Origin: Heloderma charlesbogerti
Taxonomy: Eukaryota > Chordata > Lepidosauria > Squamata > Helodermatidae
Reading direction: 5' to 3'
Length of the DNA stretch: 64,000 nt
NCBI GenBank assembly: GCA_026122225.1
Contig: JANEZZ010001953.1
Coordinates: forward strand, 1,178,001 to 1,242,000
Of the stretch, positions 1-12,540 are shown piece by piece. Numbering within the stretch: the stretch's first letter is position 1; every line of letters begins with the position of its first letter. The position numbers and the translations under genes are program-made. The notes under the pieces were generated by a model. The model did no database searches and was not told the DNA's origin. It worked only from the letters and a program-made list of their open reading frames with translations.

Positions 1-660
1 CCGGCAGGGTTGTGGCACGGCCAGGCCATGTGTGCCCGGCTGGAGGGGCGGCTGTTCCCGGATGGGCTGGGCGAAGCGGGAGGCGCGTTCGGGAAGGCTG
101 CTGCGCAAGAGGGCTGCCTCCGCAGCATCCCTCTCGCAGGGGGCCCCGGCGTGGCTCCGGGAGGGCAGGACGGGGCAGACCCCGAGGACGGGAACCGCCG
201 CTTTCTCGCTGGCAATGGGTCGCTCTACGGAGGCGCGGTCGGGGCGCTGTCTGGAGCGATCCGACGGGAGGGGGGAGGGAGGAAAGAGCCGTGACTGCGC
301 TTAGCCGCTGCTCACCTTGCATAATATAGCCATGCGTGCAGAAGGCTGGGGTACTCCCCCCGCCTGGGGTCCCCCCCGGCACCCAAAACAACGGAGCTTG
401 GCTGTGCCTTTGGTGGGCAGCCTAGAGGAGGAGGTGGAGGAGGAGTCCGCTGCTTCAACATTTGGTCTGGCGGTGAGAATTGCCTGTCATGGAGAGCCGG
501 AGACATGCTGCGTGTACAGGAATTCCTTGGAAAGTGTCCCTAGGAAGCGAACAATGGAGCCCGTTTCCACAACCATCCGACTCTGTAAAGGGATGCTTAA
601 GAGAAGCGAGTCAGAGAGGGAAGGGCCCGCTGTGAAGAAAGGGGACGCGTGCCTAGGATG
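1..660 (+). promoter_or_regulatory. REEP1: CpG-rich island, probable right-hand part of the REEP1 promoter/exon 1 region
   Basis: The first ~300 bases are very rich in G+C and in CpG dinucleotides, and density falls away towards ~660. The rest of the window is CpG-poor apart from transposon palindromes. This is the pattern of a vertebrate promoter island. I searched for the short first coding exon expected for REEP1 (Met-Val-Ser-Trp start, ending in phase 2) and did not find it, so exon 1 probably lies just left of the window and this is the start of intron 1. Open frames here use different overlapping frames and match nothing I know. An alternative is an unrelated or antisense promoter. Confidence 0.5.
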
Positions 661-793
661 AGGAGCAGAACTAGGAAGGAGCCGGGGTTTCTTGTCGATG
701 CGTCTTTTGGGGGAAATGTAGCTTTGCCAAGGTTAGCAAAGTGATGGGATGAATCTCAATGGATGTTCATATTCCTTGAGCTTATTATTCTAA

Positions 794-880
794 GGGTGAA
801 ACCCTATGCATGTTTGGACAGAGGAAACTCTGGGAGTTGTGGGATTCTTCTTCTGTCTAAATGTGCGTAGGATTGTACCC
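794..880. mobile_element. Short Harbinger-like MITE (family D), 87 bp
   Basis: The two ends are imperfect inverted repeats: GGGTGAAACCCTATGCATG at the left, and GGGTACAATCCTACGCACA as the reverse complement of the right end. Flanking trinucleotides are TAA and GAA, close to the TWA duplication of PIF/Harbinger transposons. The element is non-coding. Confidence 0.6.
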
Positions 881-962
881 GAAGACACTGAAGATGGTTT
901 GTTGCTGGAGGCCCAGGACTCTCTTTTTCTGGTCTGACGGAGATGTGTTAGGTCTAGGAACG

Positions 963-1140
963 CCTTCCCCAACCTACTGCCTTCCTGATGGGTTGGACTA
1001 CTACCATCATCCCCATGCCTCCCCCAACCTGGCACCCTCCAGATTTGCTTGGCTACAACTTCCAGCATCCGCCATGCCATATGGCACTGATGAGAGTTGT
1101 CATCCAACATATCTGGAGGGTGCCGGGGAGAAGGCTGGCC
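963..1140. mobile_element. Palindromic MITE family A, copy 1 (with duplicated left arm)
   Basis: An arm beginning CCTTCCCCAACCT, with the core GGACTACAACTCC, is mirrored by a right arm ending in the inverted form (CATCTGGAGGG...GGGGAAGGC in other copies). This copy carries the left arm twice in tandem, at about 963-1015 and 1016-1075. The same palindrome recurs at 2435, 4707, 15995 and 57862. Confidence 0.7.
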
Positions 1141-1509
1141 TAGGATAAGCCCCCAGCAAGTGTGGAAGGCTGATTTAGGTGTTCTTTCTCCTGCCTTGTG
1201 TCTCTGTCCAGTAGACTGAAAGGCACAGGAAAATGGTAGGTTAATCTATAGCTTCCCCTCTGTAGCAGTCAAGAGCCTCTTGATGACAGATCGTATACTT
1301 AAGTGACAAAGCATTTCAAGGGGTGTGGAACACTTACGCGATCTTCATCAATCTGCAGCTGTTGCTTACTGTGGTTGGGATTCCACTTTATTAGGGTGAG
1401 CCATGTTAAATATTATATGAGTATTTTGCAAGCCATATGAGTGTTTCACTGACATAAATGATCAGTGATAAACAATGACACTTCAGGTTTTGTTTCTAGA
1501 GAGCTATTT

Positions 1510-1546
<37 letters not shown>

Positions 1547-2434
1547 CCCATAATGTACATAGTATTTCTAAGTCCTTGTTTAAAGACACAGTTTGACTCT
1601 TCTGTACGTTTGGTACAGTTTAATGTAGTTTCTCTTTGATTTTAAAACATAAGCCCATTTTTTTAAACAGATAACAGTATGTGCATTTGTTTGCTCCCAT
1701 AATGAGAAACCTCTTTGAAATAACATTGATTGGTACAGAGTTCTGAGAAACAAAGGCAATCCAAGGGGAGATCATAATATGTGAGGTCATATCTGTTCAG
1801 TTTCCAGGGAGGAGGGGGGAAGGAACAGTATATGTGCATTTATAATTCTTTGTTATGCAGAGTCTACAAACAGAAAATGTATCCTCCTGTGAGGATATGA
1901 CATTAGGACATGCAGGAATAAAACACAAAATGCGGGATTATTCACTTGATAGTGCAGAATGGCCATCACTAATTTGCACATCTACAAGCAGTTCTGGCAT
2001 AATATAGACCATTCTAGATCCTTCTTCTGAACTTCCTAGGTTGGGTGTAGATGTTAAGGCACTCACTGGGGTCATACAGGTTGGATTAGGGCTTAAAAGA
2101 AATTGCAGAAAAATAAGCATTTGAGCAAAACTCACCACAGTCCTTACAGGCAAATAACCATTGAGGCTGTGGCTTGAGTTTACTGAAGCTAATGTGCTAA
2201 TTCAGAGCATGCCCATTTGAAGCAAGCATTGGAACTTCCAAGGGAGGAGATAGGGGAATGCATTAAATGCTAGCAGCTAAGAGTGTTAGTTGACTCCCAG
2301 CCAAGATGTTTTCAAACCTGAGGCAGGAACACTCTCAAAGCAACTGTTAGGAGAAACACAAAAACCAAAGGGAGCCAGGTTGGCCCATAAGAAAAAATTC
2401 ACAGTGTGCAGTCAGGAAATATATTGATTTGTAT
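1141..2434. other. Intron 1 sequence without recognised elements
   Basis: A-T rich non-coding sequence. Apart from one TG microsatellite I see no repeat family, conserved exon or RNA gene. The ~70-codon open frames have no coding signature. Confidence 0.6.
1512..1541. repeat. (TG)n microsatellite
   Basis: About 15 uninterrupted TG dinucleotides. Confidence 0.95.
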
Positions 2435-2551
2435 CAGCCTTTCCCAATGTGGTACCCCCTAGATGTTTTAGACTACAACTCCAGCAGGGCCACTGGTAAG
2501 GGATGGTGGGAGCTGTAGTCCGTCTGGAGGGTACCACATTGGGAGAGGCTG
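2435..2551. mobile_element. Palindromic MITE family A, copy 2
   Basis: The left arm CAGCCTTTCCCAATGTGGTAC is mirrored by a right arm ending GTACCACATTGGGAGAGGCTG, forming a long hairpin of about 117 bp. Confidence 0.75.
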
Positions 2552-4706
2552 CTCTATACAATTAGTTGGCAGGCGGGCAGCCTCCTAACCAAGGTAATTG
2601 GAAAGGCAGGAACTGGGGAACACAGGCTGGATATGCGCTGAACTGCAGTGTTGAAGCGGGGAGCAGCAGTGGCCAATAACAGACCGATTGAAGATGCAAA
2701 GTATGAAGGCCTGAACTTATAGGGCAACTGATGTCACCCCATTTGTTGCTCACTGGGAGTCTCTAACCCCCTTTTTAGGGCCCGTCAGAGCTGCCCAGAC
2801 CTTGAAGGGCCTTAAATAAGACTGGGAGGGGAGCTCTGTGTTCACATGGAAGCGTTGCAGGTTCCTAGTGGAAGCCCTGTCCTAGGTGCTGGAAGCACTG
2901 TGTGGGCTGTATGACTTGGACAACAGTGACCTCTCTCCCCCACCCAAATTCCCTCTTCAGTGTTGTGGGTTTTGTATTTAGTCTCATTCACACATATATA
3001 AACCTGTTTCCCATTATCTCCTTTCTCCAGACGGAATGTAGGTTTGCAAAGCTAAATCTCCTTGTCTGGCTATCCCTGCAATACTGCTTTACTCAAATAT
3101 TGTGAAGATGCTATAAGAAAATGTAGGGCAGTCTGTTTAGTTCAGCTGCCTCTTTCTTTGTGCTTCAGTTTAATTTTTTAATGCACATCACAGGCTTTCA
3201 GGTCTGATCTTACCCACATAGATTTCTAGTTCATCCGCAATGATGTAGCTGTACCTTTAACAAAAAATATTAGTTGGCATTTGAATGAGAATGATTTCTG
3301 GACCACATCTTCAATTTATTTTTGCTTTGTTAGAACTCTGATGTTCTTTCTTTCTAAGGGCTGCAAATTGCTTATGAGGCCATTTTGATGACCATCCTCT
3401 TCACAGACGGCTGGAATTTATCTTCCCATTTGGCCCTGACGGATGGCATATATCGGCCCCTTGAGGCTTTTTTGGATGAGAATTTGATAGAAGAAGACAG
3501 ACCCCATCATGTCATAGTGCTTTGCGCACTGTATTCCAATATCACATAATATATGAAATTTAATCAAACCTATTCTCTTGTATTGAGCCCAAGAAGATTC
3601 TCAGCCTTGTCATTATCATTACTCAGTAGTCTACGCTGTATTGCTCATTGGTACCCCCAGTACAGGTTATAAAAAGGATACAAATTCTTTAGTCTAAGGT
3701 TTTTCGAGGCTTTCAATGATCTTGGATCTGAGTTTTCACATTATTCCAGAACATGTGACTTCCGCGTATAGTTTCACAGCCAGAGGGGGACTGTCCTTTG
3801 TTCCTCCTGGGAATGTTCTCATTCCTTTTATGTGCTTGACCAAATCATGCATCTTACTGTCAATTTAGTTGCCTGCAGCTACAGCCTCAATGATGGATGG
3901 GAGGGCAAGAAAGTGGAAAGAGAAAGGAGTGGAGGAAGGCCTTCTTTTGCATCCCTGGCCTGGCTTCAGTCTCATCCAAACCTGCTGGGGATACACATAA
4001 GAAACATATGGGGGTGGGGGGGCACTTCCTTGTTTAATGGAAGGTGAAATAATCTGAAAAGGTTGCCCTGGCAACATTGGAATTGCCTTTGGGAAAGATG
4101 GGCCACCCCAAATCTACCTCCTGGATGAGTATAAGAAATACAGCTCCCAGAGCTAGGTCTCTGGGGGGGGGTGGGAGTAATGTGTCTCTGGTCTTCTCTA
4201 CAGAAGTGATTTATTGCACGCTCATGATTGACCACTCACAGGTTTGTGGGCCCTTTACATGATGTCATCAACCTGCAGGACATCCCCTGCACTTTTCTCC
4301 AGTTATCCTGCTTTCAAAAAGTTTGGAGATAAGCTGAAATAAAAATGAATGCGGCATATTGGCAGTGTGTAATGCTGGTGTAGTGCTACAATTCAGCCAC
4401 TAGATGGCACTGTTTCATTAAACATACAGGGCATTGCTGAGAAAGGAAGTTTTTAATACCACATCACATGCTCTGTCTAAAGGAGCCCGTCATAATCCTG
4501 CAAAGAAAACGGAAGCAGAAAGCCCCAGTACAGTTGTTGGATTTTAGCCTGGTGTAGAAATGCTCTCTGTCAAATTGCCTCTTTCTCCCTGAAGGAAGAA
4601 TTATATTTGGGGAATGGCTGTGTCTCAGTAGCTTTGCACATAGAAGCTCCTTCCAAAGAAACACCACTGTCTGAAACCCCGGACAGCCGCTGCCAGTCAC
4701 CGTGGA
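2552..4706. other. Intron 1 sequence; possible decayed LINE around 3300-3750
   Basis: No host exon is seen. Read on the minus strand, about 3300-3750 faintly resembles the Tx1/L1 ORF2 linker (short blocks such as RAKWE followed by conserved basic residues), but frames are broken and this is a weak call. The rest is unassigned. Confidence 0.3.
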
Positions 4707-4844
4707 CCAGCCCTCCCCAGTCTGGTGCCATCCGGATGTTTTGGACTGCAACTCTCGGCATTTCTGACCATTGGCCACACTGACAAGGGCTGTTGGAATC
4801 TGAAGTCCAAAACATCTGGAGGGCACCAGGTTGGGGAAGGCTGG
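4707..4844. mobile_element. Palindromic MITE family A, copy 3
   Basis: Left arm ACCAGCCCTCCCCAGTCTGG, right arm ending CCAGGTTGGGGAAGGCTGGT, with the shared core GGACTGCAACTC between them. About 138 bp. Confidence 0.75.
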
Positions 4845-7211
4845 TGTAGACTGTACTGAGCTAAATGGACCAATGTTCCTCACTTGGTATAAGGCAACCT
4901 TGTATGTAAGCCTGCTTCCTGTTTTCTGTCTGTTTTGTTTATGTTCTGTGAATGCAAAAGCTCTTAGAGTGACAAAGAGATAAATGGTGATGCGTGTGTT
5001 ACATATAACTAGCTAATTTGATGGACAGAGAAAGAAAATAAAAGGGAGAATTTGACCACTTGCTTATCCAGCCTCATTTCCCACCTGGATGAATAGTCTG
5101 GATTCCCCTGCTTCACTCCTGCCCCCTCCATCCATCACTGGTGATGGATCCAGTGGATCCAGCCATCCATCACTGAGGCCATCACCAAAGCTGGAGCAAG
5201 GGATGTCGGGAGTTGGCTTCATGAATATCACCTGACCTGAGCTCTTGCCATCAGCTGCTCCCACCTTCCTTGTGATCCCCATGCAGTGCTGCAAGGCTCC
5301 TGTTTCAGGCTGAGGATGCACCACATTTTGTTGTGGATCCCCATTTCTTCCTCTTAATACACCAGTTTCTGGCTTCCTGTCTGTCAGTTTGGAATAAAGA
5401 CGAGGCCACCCGCAGACAACATAGCAGTTTTACATACTCAGGGAATTCCCCAAGATATGCGAAAGTATATTAATTTGTAATTAAAACAAAGCATATTAGA
5501 GGTATATTAATTTCTAATTAAAAGAAAAGGAACATTTAAAACAAGACAAAAAACAGCCTGAACTGGTCTGAACGTACTCAGTGGAGCCATGGAATGTTGA
5601 GGGTGTCAGCTGTGGGGAGGAGGAAAATGTCTGTAGGGAGGAATTTGCCTGTTTGAGCTCCAAACCACCTGAGGGAGTGTAAGGGAGAAATTTAAGGATA
5701 ATCTAACTAAGCAGGACCCCTGATTACAAGTATTTTATTTTATTCTTATTTCATTTCTATATCACCCGATAGCTGAAGATCTCTGGGGAGTTCACAAAAA
5801 TTAAAAACGAGTGACAGGCCTTTACTTCCTATGTATATCTGGCTTGGGTTCAGAGAGATGTGGTTTGTGTTGTGGTGCGAGGAAGCCCCAAATCACACAG
5901 ACAACTATTTGAAATAGGAAAGAATTCTTTTATTAAAGACAACACACACACCTTTCAGTGAACCTTAACATAGAAATAGAAAAAGATAGTTAGCTTAGTA
6001 TATTCAGTGGTGAAGGATCTGTCTTCAAAGACCCTCTGAATGGAATTAAAAGGAAACCTAGGGATCTTGAATGAAGGCAAAAGGGCATTTGGAGCAAGGG
6101 TCTGTTTTTTACCCTTCCATTTTGCTAGCCCATGACCATAAATAGAAATACTAATGTTTTAAACTTACTGATTGGTTACAGTAGGAAAGTCTAGCCTTCT
6201 TGAGGACCCCTCATCAATTTAAGGCAACACCCTCCTGCTTATGTCTTTGCTGACATCTGGTTTGCTCTACAGTTCTGTAAAAATTTCCTCATTTGTTCTC
6301 TGTGGTTTTATCCCATGGTTTAGACCTGTCTGGGGCATGAACGTTATTGGACAAGAATTCTCATCATGTTCTCTTTTTCCCAGGTCAAGCTGCCTGTCAG
6401 TAATAGACCAAGAGCAAACTTCAGTTCAGAAAGCAGCCTTTTTAGCTAGGCCCCTTTGGTATGCGTGATATGATTGTTGCCTTAAATATGCTTTTTTCAC
6501 ATTTGCAGCCCCCTTCAGTTGTGGGAAATAAAGTTGGGGGGGAAGGGTGCCATGATGTTAAAAAAGATCCCTCCCTATGCTACATGCTCCTTTCTTTTCC
6601 CTGCTCTCAAGACACCCCCCCCCAGATTGCAATTAAATGCTCAGATTCAAAGCTGGCTACCAGCACCATCATTTTCAGTATTATATAGCAAGTAGAGGAA
6701 GGTTTCAGGAGGATGGGAAGGGAAAGAAAAACAGTATGTTTTCCTTTCCCTCTTTTTGAAACCTCCCATGCACCAGCTCTGAACAGCATTACAAGGCTCC
6801 TGTTCAAGAAGAGTAACACTTGTTAGGGGTTGCAGATCCTTGCAACATTTTGTTGCAGATCCCCACTTGGCCTCTCTATTAGCAAACTAGGGAGTCACCC
6901 TGCAGACACAGGAATAGTAGAAAGGGGGTGCCTCAGATTAAACACCAGAAATCATGCCTCATGAGCATTTGATCATTGGAAATCCCTTCTTCGCAGGACT
7001 ATATTGGAGTCATGCTAACTTAGGTTGGGAGTTATGCTGTGCTTCTGTCGACCAATAAGTGAAGGTTTCGTGGGCACCCCTTGGCAGGGAGTGCAATTTC
7101 TGACGCATCCTAGAATTGAAATAGAGATAATCATGTGACTACTCTGTGAATATGGAAATAGTTTTAGACCTTGGAAACATGAAATGATGATAAATGACAA
7201 TATCACACCTA
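4845..7211. other. Intron 1 sequence with one L2-type LINE/SINE tail
   Basis: At 5731-5808 the minus strand reads as the 3' tail shared by L2 LINEs and their SINEs (TATAGAAATGAAATAAG-like end, here reverse complemented). At about 5300-5450 and 6830-6910 there are two loosely similar segments around TTTTGTTGTGGATCCCCA and TTTTGTTGCAGATCCCCA, perhaps remnants of one repeat family. Nothing else is recognised. Confidence 0.4.
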
Positions 7212-7433
7212 GGGCGCTTCCAGATGAGGCTTTTATCACACTGCCACCCTACCTCATTCACAGAATTTTATGTGGGGCCCAGACATTGTCATCTTCCACT
7301 CTTAGCCCTCCTGTGTTTTCTTACCACTTCATTTGCCTTTTTTCTTACTGCAGAAAATCCAGTAAGGAGAAAGAGACAGAATAGCTGCACACTGCATTCT
7401 GATTGGCTAGGAGCCCTCTGTCTGGAAGCACCA
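7212..7433 (+). mobile_element. MITE family C, copy 1 (222 bp)
   Basis: It begins GGGCGCTTCCAGA and ends TCTGGAAGCACCA, and both sides are flanked by CTA, which looks like a 3 bp target duplication. The interior is homologous along its length to the reverse complement of 61536-61766. It is non-coding. Superfamily is uncertain; the 3 bp duplication would suit PIF/Harbinger. Confidence 0.7.
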
Positions 7434-8624
7434 CTAAGTTGGACCTACTGCACTAAGACAAAATTTCTCAGGCTTGCCCGAAGGACAGCTTAGGTAGCAA
7501 TCTGAAATGAGCTAGCAGCCAGGAGTTGTGTTGTAGCCAAGCAATGAAGGCAGAAGCCAGGACCAAAGGAAAAACCAGGAGTTAGGATCAAAGGATACAG
7601 GATTGCACTAAAGCTCAGGGTGACCACATTGCTTCTCAGGCTCCTTCCTGTCCAGGAGGACCCAGTGGCCAGCCTGGGCAGGCAGAGTCATTCCAGAGGC
7701 TGAGGGTCCTTCGCTGCCCAGGCCCTAGGGGGATCTTGCAACATTTTGCTGTTTGGCAGCTCACCATACAGATCCCAAGACTATCAGTCCCAGACTCACC
7801 GGCTCCTGACATCATCATATTTCTTCTCTGGAGAGAAGTGTGATAATTCCAAAATCACTAGCATTTTTAGTGGGGTTCATAAAATATTTAAGAAAACATG
7901 CTCATTTTTCTTTTAAAGCATGGTGCGTGTATTTATTACATTGCTATACAGCCCAATAGCCAAAGCTTTCTTTTTCACTAATTGTCTGGTACTTAACCAC
8001 TGCAACCGAATAAACAGTCAAATCCTTCTAATTAGCTGTAGGGATGGGCTAATATGGCTGTTTCCAGCCCTTGTCACTTTTGTATGTTTTAGCTATTCTG
8101 TTTCCACATTGAGAACAGGCTCAAATTTAAACCCTTAAGTCAGTTTAAAACTTTGATACTAGATACAGGATCTGAAAACTGCAGGGTTTTGTATTTCCAA
8201 AATGGGATTCTAAAGCACATTTACCTGAAAGTAAACCCTATTAAGTGAATGTATTGGTTTTTAGCAGATATGTATAGTACAAGTGAATAATGTGCTGTTT
8301 TATCATTTTATTGTATGTATTGATACCTTACTTTACCGACATCAGAGAGCTGCCCTGGCAAATAGCTATATAGAAATATTTTAAGCAAATAAAGGGCTGA
8401 GTGCCGCTACTTATGCTATGCTGGGCCCAGAGATACAGTGGCAGAATGGCTGCCAAATCCCATGCCTGCTCAGCTTGGGGGACAGGGAAGCATACCATAA
8501 AAGAAAACAGAAAACCAGCAGAAAAGTAGACATACTCACAGCACCCCCGGAAACACTACTACAACCCATCAATTAGGGTCTGTGTCAGCAATATCACCCA
8601 CATTTAGAGGCAGCCAATAAACCA
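7434..8624. other. Intron 1 sequence without recognised elements
   Basis: Non-coding, A-T rich. A TAGGGATGGGC motif at about 8040 resembles a hAT element end seen elsewhere, but no partner end was found. Confidence 0.4.
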
Positions 8625-9232
8625 GGTTGATAAAAATCAATTATTGTTAAAAAAAGATTAAAAAAATTAAATAGGATTTTTAAAATTTAAACCAGATTTT
8701 GAAATGTTCTTAAAAGAGCCTAGGTCAAAGATATCATTATGAATACTAGTTATACAACTTCTAGTTATATGAATGTGTTAGTTCATGGAGATGGGAGAGA
8801 TTCTGCTCGGCATGTGGTGTTCAGAAGTGCCTGCTCGCTCGCTCTTTCTCTGTCTGTCAGTCTGTCAAGGCCTTGCCTCTCTCTAAGTACAAAGGTAGAG
8901 AAGGGTAATGAATAGATGATTTGGGGTGGAGTAGATCTGAACAAGGAGGAGGAGTGTGGATATAAATGCAAGGGACAGGGGAGGGGAATAGAAAGTGAAA
9001 CCAAAAGTGAACAGAGCATATTCATGCAGTCCTCCTGACACCTGAGGAAACTTCTGCTGTATGTATCCTCCACTGGGTACCTATTTCCTAATGAAACCTA
9101 CATCTCTGAATATGTATTAAGGTTATATTAAACAATAAAAAACTAAAAATGATCATTCAATAGAACCTTCCTCACTAGAGATTTAAATCATTAAAATTGA
9201 GTCCTTCAGAGAAGTGATTTAAATCAAATCAA
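8625..9232. mobile_element. Possible terminal-inverted-repeat DNA transposon
   Basis: The left side carries GGTTGATAAAAATCAATTAT and the right side reads, in reverse complement, as a similar GATTTAAATCA-rich end. The termini resemble a vertebrate DNA transposon type with AAATCGATTT-like ends. Limits and class are uncertain, and there is no coding capacity. Confidence 0.35.
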
Positions 9233-10162
9233 GCTGCAATGAATGCATGTCAATCTGGGCACACACCCCGCGCACACACACACTCTGATGCCAGAGTGTC
9301 CCCACAGTGGCTCACTCCATAGGGCATGGGGCTGGGAAGCAGCAGATGGGAGGTCAAGCTGAATCACTTTTTGCAAGCCTGGGGAAAAACAAATGCCTGG
9401 GGCAAAAGGGAGGGAACTCCCAGGACGCAAACACTTACTGTAAGCCCCACACAGTTCCCTAACCACTCAGTTGCAGCAGCAGCAGACAGGAATCAAACAC
9501 TTCATGGGACATTTCTCTCCCCAGGACCCAGTCATAGATGCTGGGAGCACAGGGGGTACAACAGGGGGCCTAGCTGGGTGGAGCAGGTTATGTTGTGTGT
9601 GCTGGAGGGCCCTGGTTCAAAACAACTCTTGGAACAATGTCAAAGCCTTTCTTGATAAAGATCTGGGATGGAAGAGATCCTGACAGGGAAAAACACACTT
9701 GTTAACCGCTCACTCTAGTAGGGCTCCTGTACATTGGACAGTGGCTTGATAGCGGCGTAGTGGGTGTAGTGTAGCGTCCCTTAAGGCACCACCTCCATGT
9801 GAGGAACACCTTCACCTGTTGCATCATGTCTTTTGCAGGGTGTGCAAGGGTAGAGGAGCTTGCCTGGAGTAAGTAGGTCAGCAACCCCACAGATGAACAG
9901 CCGGGAGCATCCTGCTGGTCTCCTGCAGGTCCTGGCTTGGCCCTCACTCCGCATCTGCATGGAACAGGATGTGAGACAGATCCTGTACCCGTGGGAGAGC
10001 AGCAGCCAGTAGAGAGCAAGAGGTGACACAAATACAGTAACAAGGAGCAGTCAGCAGCTGGAGCACACTGCTGAAACCAGATGCCCAGCAGGCATTTGCA
10101 AGGGAGTGAGAGAGAAAAGGGGGTGGTGCCACCGGAGAGCTTTGCCAGTGCTCATGTCTCAG
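9233..10162. other. Intron 1 sequence without recognised elements
   Basis: Moderately G+C-rich sequence with several short open frames on both strands, none with a recognisable domain. No repeat family was identified. Confidence 0.5.
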
Positions 10163-11306
10163 AGCATTTCTACCCCAGCCTAAAATCCTGCAACTTTACC
10201 GGGGCTTTCTGCTTCTGTTTTAAATGCAGGATCATGATGGGCTCCCTTTAGACGTGCTTCCCTTCCCCCTTAGCTGCATGTTCTCTGTTTCATTATACAG
10301 CCACTCAGTGGTGCTGTGGTCTACCGCCTCTTATTGCAGGATTTCCACTTTTCACGAAGGAACTCAGCATGCAGTCATCTGATAGGTCATTATCGCCAGT
10401 CTTTTAAAAAATGGGATAAAAGTCATTTAGAGTGAGAGATGCCTTGTATCCTGCTCTGGAGCAAGTCTTGGCTGTTTGCAAGCGAGTGGAGGGGGCGAGG
10501 CAATAGAGTAGTCAAGTTGGCAAACAAATGGTCAAGCACACAGGTTTCAGTCCAAGGCATTTTCAGCTAAGACGGGAGTGGTCAACAATCAAAGCAGGGG
10601 TCAACAATCAAAGCAGGGGTCAGGAGACCGGCAATCAGTCAGGCAGCAAGGAGCAGGCAGCAGCCAGAGTAGTCAAGATACAGGCAAGAGGTCAAACACA
10701 ATAAAGCAGCCAGGTGCATTACACGGTCCAGAAGCAGGGTCATTGAGCAGCCCAAGAGGTCAGGAACCAGAGCATCAGACACAGGACACACTACAGGAGG
10801 CAAGGCACACAGCAGAGGCTGGAAGGACCAAGTTGTTCCAATGCTGGCTGGGTTCCCAGTGCAGGCTTTTAAGCTCCAAGCCAGCCAGACCCCACCCAGA
10901 GTCAGCTGTAGCAATCAGGGCTCCCTTCCCAGAGCCTACTCCAGAGGAGTCCTTTTCTCCTTGAGGAGACCTCTTCTGCAGGTGAGCAGTCCTTTGCCCA
11001 GCCTCTTGAGGCAACAACGCTCCTGGGGATCAGGGGGTGGCTCAGCCTCTGCCTCAGAGGCAGAGTCCTCCTCTCCTGACCTGGATGGTCCAGCAGCCAC
11101 TTCCCCCAAGGGTTCAGGCTCCTGTGGGGCTGGTAGCAGTCCCTGGGCTGGGGTATCCTGGGCTTCTGGGGCCTCCAGCTCCGCCTCTGAGGAAGACTTC
11201 TCCAGTTGGGGCATGACAACCCTGGAGGTTGATGTCAGGTAAAGGACCTGCAAACTTCAGTGAGTAACCAATCTCAATTGCAGGATAAAAGCCCTGTGGA
11301 GAAGCC
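10163..11306 (+). mobile_element. MITE family B, interrupted by an LTR-like insertion
   Basis: The ends match 40490-40876. The left block contains CAGCCTAAAATCCTGCA. The right block contains AATCTCAATTGCAGGATAAA followed by an end whose reverse complement resembles GGCTGTCTTCACACC. The two halves (10163-10444 and 11219-11306) are separated by about 774 bp of unrelated sequence. Confidence 0.65.
10445..11218. mobile_element. Probable solo LTR inserted in MITE family B
   Basis: The insertion starts TG and ends CA, as LTRs do. It interrupts an element that is continuous at 40490-40876. Flanking pentamers TGCCT and ACCCT could be a decayed 5 bp target duplication. No TATA box or polyadenylation signal is clear, so the LTR identity is inferred from boundaries and context. 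The open frames inside (up to ~130 codons) are not recognised. Confidence 0.4.
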
Positions 11307-12466
11307 CTCAGCTTCATTGCCCCAAGGTGGGGAGTGGGAGACTGCAGTGACAGTGAGTATACTTCCCCCTATGGAGTTGTAGTTAAACACTGCATATGCG
11401 GTCACTGTTTGCTCTCCTGCATGGATCCAGACTGTGATCCCCCTACAAGACTAAAGTGCTCATGAGCATTTGGCCCACAGTGGCAATAGCTGGAGTGGAG
11501 TGCCTGGCTTTTATATGTGAGGAGGGGGAGTGCTCCCCGTGTGTGGGAGACACTGCTTCCCACACACAGTTTGGGCAAGTTCCAGTATTCATATATAGCA
11601 AAAGGGGGAGGGGGAGACATGGCAGACAGCCACAGCAGTTCCCCCTTACAGCAAGTATGTCCCCTTCCCTTGCATCTGGGTGGCATATTCCATGCTGGCA
11701 CCTGTAGCTGGTGGAGTGGAGGTGGCTGTTGGGGGTTTGTGCCAACGGACCTGTTAGGGTTCTCGGCAGAGAAGTGTTAGCAAGGTGTGCAAGTTCCGAT
11801 CTTTGCTCGTTATACAAACATGCTCGCTTTGTGTGCAGCGTGCACTTTCCCTGTAGCTTTCCTTCACCAGAGTTCCCCTTGTGACCTTTAAGTGTATGTG
11901 AAGCTGGAGAGATGATAGCCCCGTGGCGTGCGCCCTATCGTCTGACTTGAACTTTATGTACTGGTGGTATGCTGTGATTGAGTGTTGAGTTACACCATAT
12001 CCTATGTTCTGTCTTGCCGATGTGGGCAGGGCAGGAGGTAGTAGAGGTACTGAAGTGTATGAGAGGCAAATTCCTCCTTACACCATGTCTGAGGCTGCTG
12101 GTTTTGCTATGGATGGCGGGGGTGGGGGGCATGAAATGAGTATAGGATCTGGCATACATGTTCTCCTCCCATACGCAGTCTGTCGCCCACATTGCATCTC
12201 CTTTCTGCAGCTTCACTGGTATTTCCTTGCTGGTAGCAAGAACATTTTCTTTTGTCATCTTAAGGTCGAAACTGACCTTAGACTGGACTAACTGCTATGC
12301 CCTCTCCCAGAAACATCTATTTTCCCCCTTTTTACTTGCACCCAGCCTGAGGAAAGAGTTTTGTGCAACTCAAATGCTCACATACTACATTGTGAACTTA
12401 ATACCTTTATCAGGATGAATTTTACTAACCTTGTAGTTTTTTGCTGTTCCTCAAACATGTAATCTT
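11307..12466. other. Intron 1 sequence without recognised elements
   Basis: Open frames of up to ~124 codons overlap on both strands, which indicates chance frames. No splice-bounded conserved exon or repeat was identified. Confidence 0.5.
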
Positions 12467-12540
12467 CTGCATTTATTATAGTTATTTTTACCCTGCCCTT
12501 CAGCCGGGTGGCTTACAAATAAAAAATTATAATTAAAACA
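12467..12540 (-). repeat. L2-type 3' tail fragment
   Basis: In reverse complement this reads as the tail GTAAGCCACCCGGCTGAAGG followed by an A/T-rich end, the 3' signature shared by L2 LINEs and their SINEs. Confidence 0.5.

Noticed and set aside
10..661. Overlapping open frames of 90-114 codons in the CpG island
   Set aside because: They run in several frames at once, as expected in G+C-rich DNA with few stops, have no recognised domain, and do not contain the REEP1 start exon.
3360..3560. Apparent exon-like stretch after a pyrimidine tract and AG
   Set aside because: The plus-strand reading has no homology; the minus strand faintly resembles a decayed LINE ORF2.
10578..11253. Several 100-130 codon frames on both strands, one rich in glutamate and proline
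   Set aside because: They lie inside the LTR-like insertion and overlap each other on opposite strands; no homology recognised and no splice context.
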